Shown here: positions 14,717 to 18,050 of the stretch, in pieces | Layout of the letters: the number at the start of each line of letters is the position of its first letter | Position numbering within the stretch: position 1 is the stretch's first letter | DNA from: Terriglobia bacterium | GTDB taxonomy: Bacteria; Acidobacteriota; Terriglobia; UBA7540 | DNA length: 18,050 bases | Direction of reading: 5' to 3' | Assembly (NCBI GenBank): GCA_022866195.1 | Contig: JALHUF010000515.1 | Span: 1 to 18,050 of the forward strand | The notes under the pieces: model-generated | The model's input: the letters and a program-made list of their open reading frames with translations, nothing else | The model's database searches: none | What the model was told of the DNA's origin: nothing | Program-made: the position numbers and the translations under genes

Positions 14717-16360
14717 ATGGCGCGATTCAGCGAGCACTGGGCGTCCGAGCGAGGTCGGATTGAGGCCTTGTGCGCGATGTCGGCGCCGGCGCGCCCCATC
14801 GAGGCGATTGTCCAAACGGCGGAGACGCTCGGGGGCCTGGGAGCGGAGGACGCAGCTTCTTTGCTTGCGTGGGGACGGGAGCCGGCCGCGCGCGCTGAAA
14901 TTCAGGCAGCCGCGCGCCAACTTCGCCGCCGGGTTGCCGGAAACACCCTCGAGTTTATCATCCCTGAGTATCTGACCAGTTTCTGTCAGAACGACTGCCT
15001 CTATTGCGGCTACCGCAAATCCAATCCCCTGGCAGAGCGCGTGCGGCTGAGCCTGGAGCATTACGAACGCGAGCTCGGTCTGATCCTTTCCTGGGGGCAC
15101 CGGCAGATCGAGTTGGTGCTGGCGGAAGATGCCGAGTTCGGCCCTGATCGGCTGGCGGCCTACGTCGAGCTGACAAGGCGGAAATTGGAGGCCCTCGGCG
15201 GGGGACTTGTGGCGCTGAACGCTCCGCCTTACGAGGCAGAGGATTATCGCCGCCTGCGCGCGGCGGGACTTGATTGGGTGGCGCTTTGGCAAGAGACCTA
15301 CGATCAGCCGCACTTCGAGCGCTGGCATTTCCCCGGCTCGCCCAAGCGGCACTACGAGTTTCGCTTGGACGTTTGGGATCGCGCGATTGCGGCGGGATTC
15401 ACGCGCGTGGCTCTGGGAGTGCTGTTTGGCCTGTACGACTGGCGATTCGACGTGCTGGCATTGGTGGAGCATGGGAACTATCTGCGCCGGACCCACGGTC
15501 TTGAACCCTACGTCCTCGGCATTCCTCGCCTCAAACCTGCCCGGGGGGTGCTCGCCTCGCAGAAGCCGTCACGGTTCAGCGTGTCCGATGAAGATTACCA
15601 GCTTGCCGTTAGCATCTATCACTTGGCATTCCCGCGCGCGCGCTTGTTTCTCAATACCCGCGAGAGCTACGACTTCAACCTGTCCATGGTGGCGGGCGGC
15701 GACCTCTTCACCGTGGACTGCGAGACGCTGCCGGGTGCGTACCTTCGCGGGCGCCTGCCCGGCCAGTTCACCACGCACGCTTACCCGCCGCGACGGGAAG
15801 TGGCCGCGACTTTCCAGAGCCGCGGTTATACTTGCCGATATCTCGCGCCGGAAAGCGCCGCGCCGCCTGCCGAACAGCCCTTGCGACTGACGCAGCCGGT
15901 CGAAGCCGGGGACCTGGAACAGTGGAGACGCGAACACCGCGAGATTCGCGTCCGGCTGGCCGACTGGGAGAATTTCCTGGAGAGACTGAAGACGACGCCC
16001 GCGGCTGAGCGCCAAGTGGTGGCGGCGGAGCTACGGGAGACGCTCACATTCTTCGAAACCGTCGCCGTCGCGCACTTTCGCTATGAGGAAACAGTCCTGC
16101 TCGCGGCTCTGGCACGGGGGGCCGAGAACGCAGCTCAGGTCGCTGACCTGCGGCGCGGTCACGAACGCTTTGGGATTGACCTGGACAGGTTTCAAAGACA
16201 GGTGACCTCTTACGAGCTCTCGGGAGATCCCAGCGTCCTGTTGACCTTGGGGGCACGGATGATCCGCGAACTCCGCGAACACCTCGAGGCGGAAGAGAAG
16301 TGGGCGCAAAGCTCGTTGGAAGTCGGAATGAATCGGGAGTTGCAGGCAGATTGCCCTTGA
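14717..16360 (+). CDS. ThiH/HydG-like radical SAM protein fused to a C-terminal hemerythrin-like domain
   Basis: The protein has 547 residues from ATG 14717. The first 375 or so resemble the ThiH/HydG group of radical SAM enzymes. The cluster motif is CX3CX2C (C90, C94, C97) in SFCQNDCLYCGYRKSNP, close to the ThiH and HydG form, and the last part of the barrel region (NTRES, then QF and a final RGY) fits that group. ThiH and HydG cleave tyrosine, and HydG then makes CO and cyanide. The C-terminal CX2C-containing cluster motif of HydG is absent (only isolated cysteines remain there), so it is not ordinary HydG. Residues about 395-540 form a four-helix hemerythrin-like domain with H407, H453 in AHFRYEE, H482 and H522 in REHLEAEE, suited to a di-iron site. 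That domain could sense or bind O2 or NO, or be a target for modification. A TTG at 14639 could add 26 residues but overlaps a candidate promoter. Substrate unknown. Confidence 0.85.
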   Translation: MARFSEHWASERGRIEALCAMSAPARPIEAIVQTAETLGGLGAEDAASLLAWGREPAARAEIQAAARQLRRRVAGNTLEFIIPEYLTSFCQNDCLYCGYRKSNPLAERVRLSLEHYERELGLILSWGHRQIELVLAEDAEFGPDRLAAYVELTRRKLEALGGGLVALNAPPYEAEDYRRLRAAGLDWVALWQETYDQPHFERWHFPGSPKRHYEFRLDVWDRAIAAGFTRVALGVLFGLYDWRFDVLALVEHGNYLRRTHGLEPYVLGIPRLKPARGVLASQKPSRFSVSDEDYQLAVSIYHLAFPRARLFLNTRESYDFNLSMVAGGDLFTVDCETLPGAYLRGRLPGQFTTHAYPPRREVAATFQSRGYTCRYLAPESAAPPAEQPLRLTQPVEAGDLEQWRREHREIRVRLADWENFLERLKTTPAAERQVVAAELRETLTFFETVAVAHFRYEETVLLAALARGAENAAQVADLRRGHERFGIDLDRFQRQVTSYELSGDPSVLLTLGARMIRELREHLEAEEKWAQSSLEVGMNRELQADCP

Positions 16361-16395
16361 GGCGCGAACCTTCTACCCAAGGAGTCCAACCCACC

Positions 16396-18050
16396 ATGCA
16401 CCGTTCCTTTCACGTTCATCACCTTCGCGTGATCGTTGTCTCGCTCTTCGTCTCGTTGGCTGTGACTGTGCTACCGGGGCAGCTGTCGGCCATCGACTGG
16501 TCAACCCTTTTTACGGCCCAGGATGTGCGCGATCACCTCTCGACCCCGCAGGGCCGCGCCGAGGCCCTGGAGTTCTGCCGCAAGATGGGCATCAGCAAGG
16601 TTTATGTCGAGGCCTTTCGCGACGGCTATCAGGCCGACGCGGCGGCGCTGAAGACTGCGCGCGACTTCTTCCGCCAGGCAGGATTGAAGGTCTCCGGCTG
16701 TGTCACCACCACGCGGTTCGGCAAGCCTACCAGCGGTTGGGAGGTTGGTGCCTGCTACACCCACCGCGCCAACCAGGAGCACCTGGCCTCCATCTTTGCC
16801 TTTACGGCGCAGCTCTTCGACGAAATCATGATCGACGACTTCTTTTTCACCGATTGCGAGTGCTCGGAATGCGCGGCGGCCAAAGGCGCAATGAGTTGGC
16901 GGCAGTACCGCGAAAAGCTGATGCTCGACGTGAGCCGCAACCGCGTGCTCGGCCCGGCCCGCCAGGCCAATCCCAATGTCAAGATCATTCTGAAGTACCC
17001 GCAGTGGTACGACGAATTCCATAACCGGGGCTATATCGTCGACAAAGAAACGGCGCTCTTCGACCGCATCTGGATGGGCACGGAGCTGCGTGACCCGAGC
17101 TCCGACGAGTGGGGACACAAACAGCAGTATGAAGGCTTCTTCATTTACCGCTGGATGGCCGAAATTGGCGCCGAAAAGCTCGGCGGCGGCTGGTTCGATC
17201 CTTACGGGACCAACCCTGTCCTTTATCTAGACCAACCGTATGTGACGGTGCTGGCGGGCGCGCCGGAGATCCTGCTGTTTTGTTACGGCTCATTGGTTTC
17301 GCCGGAATTTCGGCCCCAGGCGGAAGCCTTCGCCCCCCGGCGCACGGAATTCGAGGCCCTGAGCAAACTGGTCGGAGACTGGAAGGGCATTCCTGCTTAC
17401 AAGCCACCTTCGAGCGAGGCGGGCAACGAAGCGTATCTCTTTGACCAGATTGGCATGCTCGCGGTCCCGCTTCTGCCGACCGCGCGCTTTCCCGAGGGCG
17501 CGCGCGCCGCGCTCTTCACCGTCCACGCCCTGGAGGACGCGGAGTTTGTGCCCAAACTGGCGGGCTTCCTCAAGGCGGGTGGGACGGCCTTCCTGAGCGA
17601 GGGCCTGGCGCACCGGTTAAACGGCGACCCACGCTTGCCCACGTCGAGTCCGTTGGAGCTTCCGAAAGGAAAGCACGTTCAGGTAATTCCGCACGGTGAT
17701 GGCAAGTTGGTGGTGTTTTCCGCTGCACTGCCGCGCCTGACTTATGTTGATGCGCAGAACCGGGGAGCACAGCCGACGCCGGAGCTGCGTGAGGCTTTGG
17801 AGACCCTGCGGAAGGAGGTCTCGCAATTCACGGTCACCTCTCTTGATGCGCCACCACGCGTGGCGGTGTTTCCCCTGGGCGGCCGGGTGGCCGTCGTGAA
17901 TTTCACAGAACTTCCGGTCAATTGTCGTCTGGCGGGCCTTTGCTCTCGCCTTCACGCTGATGCTCAATCTCCTCTCCAGCTTCGCTGCCCTTCTGGCGAG
18001 GGGGGTCGGGTTTCGGCGGTTGTCCCGTGTGCTGACAGCGGTTGGCGGGG
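16396..18050 (+). CDS. Secreted protein of unknown function, possibly a glycoside-hydrolase-like TIM barrel (3' end missing)
   Basis: The reading frame is open from ATG 16396 to the right edge (551 codons) without a stop. The N-terminus has a signal peptide: basic residues in HRSFHVHHLR, a core VIVVSLFVSLAVTVL, and probable cleavage after QLSA near 32. The mature part contains YVEAFRDGYQADA, a FDEIMIDDFFFTD segment with a compact cysteine group (DCECSECAAAKG, with a further Y-R--LM-DV), ILKYPQWYDEF, and FDRIWMGTELRD. These strand-then-acidic-residue patterns resemble the barrel strands of glycoside-hydrolase-like proteins, where the DD and E residues could be catalytic. A later part (about 350-460) reads like a GATase-type or Rossmann segment (VHALEDAEFVPKLAGFLKAGGTAFLSEG). 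I do not recognise the family. It follows the radical SAM gene by 35 bases with AAGGAG 11 bases before the ATG, so it may be read from the same transcript, though a link in function is not evident. Confidence 0.75.
   Translation, partial: MHRSFHVHHLRVIVVSLFVSLAVTVLPGQLSAIDWSTLFTAQDVRDHLSTPQGRAEALEFCRKMGISKVYVEAFRDGYQADAAALKTARDFFRQAGLKVSGCVTTTRFGKPTSGWEVGACYTHRANQEHLASIFAFTAQLFDEIMIDDFFFTDCECSECAAAKGAMSWRQYREKLMLDVSRNRVLGPARQANPNVKIILKYPQWYDEFHNRGYIVDKETALFDRIWMGTELRDPSSDEWGHKQQYEGFFIYRWMAEIGAEKLGGGWFDPYGTNPVLYLDQPYVTVLAGAPEILLFCYGSLVSPEFRPQAEAFAPRRTEFEALSKLVGDWKGIPAYKPPSSEAGNEAYLFDQIGMLAVPLLPTARFPEGARAALFTVHALEDAEFVPKLAGFLKAGGTAFLSEGLAHRLNGDPRLPTSSPLELPKGKHVQVIPHGDGKLVVFSAALPRLTYVDAQNRGAQPTPELREALETLRKEVSQFTVTSLDAPPRVAVFPLGGRVAVVNFTELPVNCRLAGLCSRLHADAQSPLQLRCPSGEGGRVSAVVPCADSGWR

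Noticed and set aside
14249..15496. A 415-codon minus-strand frame across the archaemetzincin and radical SAM genes
   Set aside because: It spans two real genes and the gap between them, is low in motifs and lacks a start site.
14717..16360. Calling the radical SAM gene thiH or hydG
   Set aside because: No thiamine or hydrogenase maturation genes are nearby, the HydG C-terminal cluster motif is absent, and the hemerythrin-like fusion is foreign to both.
1..18050. CRISPR arrays, tRNA, rRNA genes and insertion sequences
   Set aside because: I saw no regularly spaced repeats, cloverleaf-like sequence, rRNA segments or transposase motifs anywhere in the window.

Overview
The window is high-GC bacterial DNA. 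The best taxonomic clue is the left-edge fragment, whose N-terminus (MDIPRPDVARKRR..., then a membrane segment) I recall from RND-efflux adaptor proteins of Acidobacteriota. An M49 peptidase, a HybA/HybB-like pair and large two-component genes would fit that phylum. The assignment is inference, not proof.

Layout. Left arm, all on the minus strand: start of an RND-efflux adaptor (1-101, runs off the edge); a small, probably truncated secreted protein (543-719); an Aas-type acyltransferase/acyl-ACP synthetase fusion (789-3002); a uroporphyrinogen-decarboxylase-fold protein (3417-4598); and a secreted dipeptidyl peptidase III-like metallopeptidase (4678-6681, probable TTG start, own sigma-70-like promoter). 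These look like ordinary, independent genes. A divergent intergenic region (6682-7196) with two perfect palindromes follows.

Right arm, all on the plus strand: two tandem membrane-anchored GcvH-like proteins (7197-7868, 7936-8631), neither with a lysine at the lipoylation position; a four-cluster ferredoxin of the HybA/FdnH type (8934-9692); a HybB/NrfD-type integral membrane quinone-site protein (9767-10942); a histidine kinase with haem-binding-type motifs in its periplasmic domain (10985-12631); a sigma-54-dependent response regulator (12684-14039); an archaemetzincin overlapping it by ATGA (14036-14563); and a ThiH/HydG-like radical SAM protein fused to a hemerythrin-like domain (14717-16360). 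A secreted, possibly TIM-barrel protein (16396 to the edge) follows and may be unrelated.

The right arm looks like one unit. The kinase and regulator encode a redox or gas sensor and a sigma-54 activator. Sigma-54-like -24/-12 elements with exact GG-N10-GC spacing lie 70-78 bases before the start codons at 7197, 8934 and 14717. The one before 8934 is a strong match; the other two are weaker. The working hypothesis is a self-regulated, membrane-bound electron-transfer module (ferredoxin plus quinone subunit, no catalytic subunit in view) with non-lipoylated GcvH-like partners and a radical SAM/di-iron enzyme. I do not recognise this combination as a characterised system.
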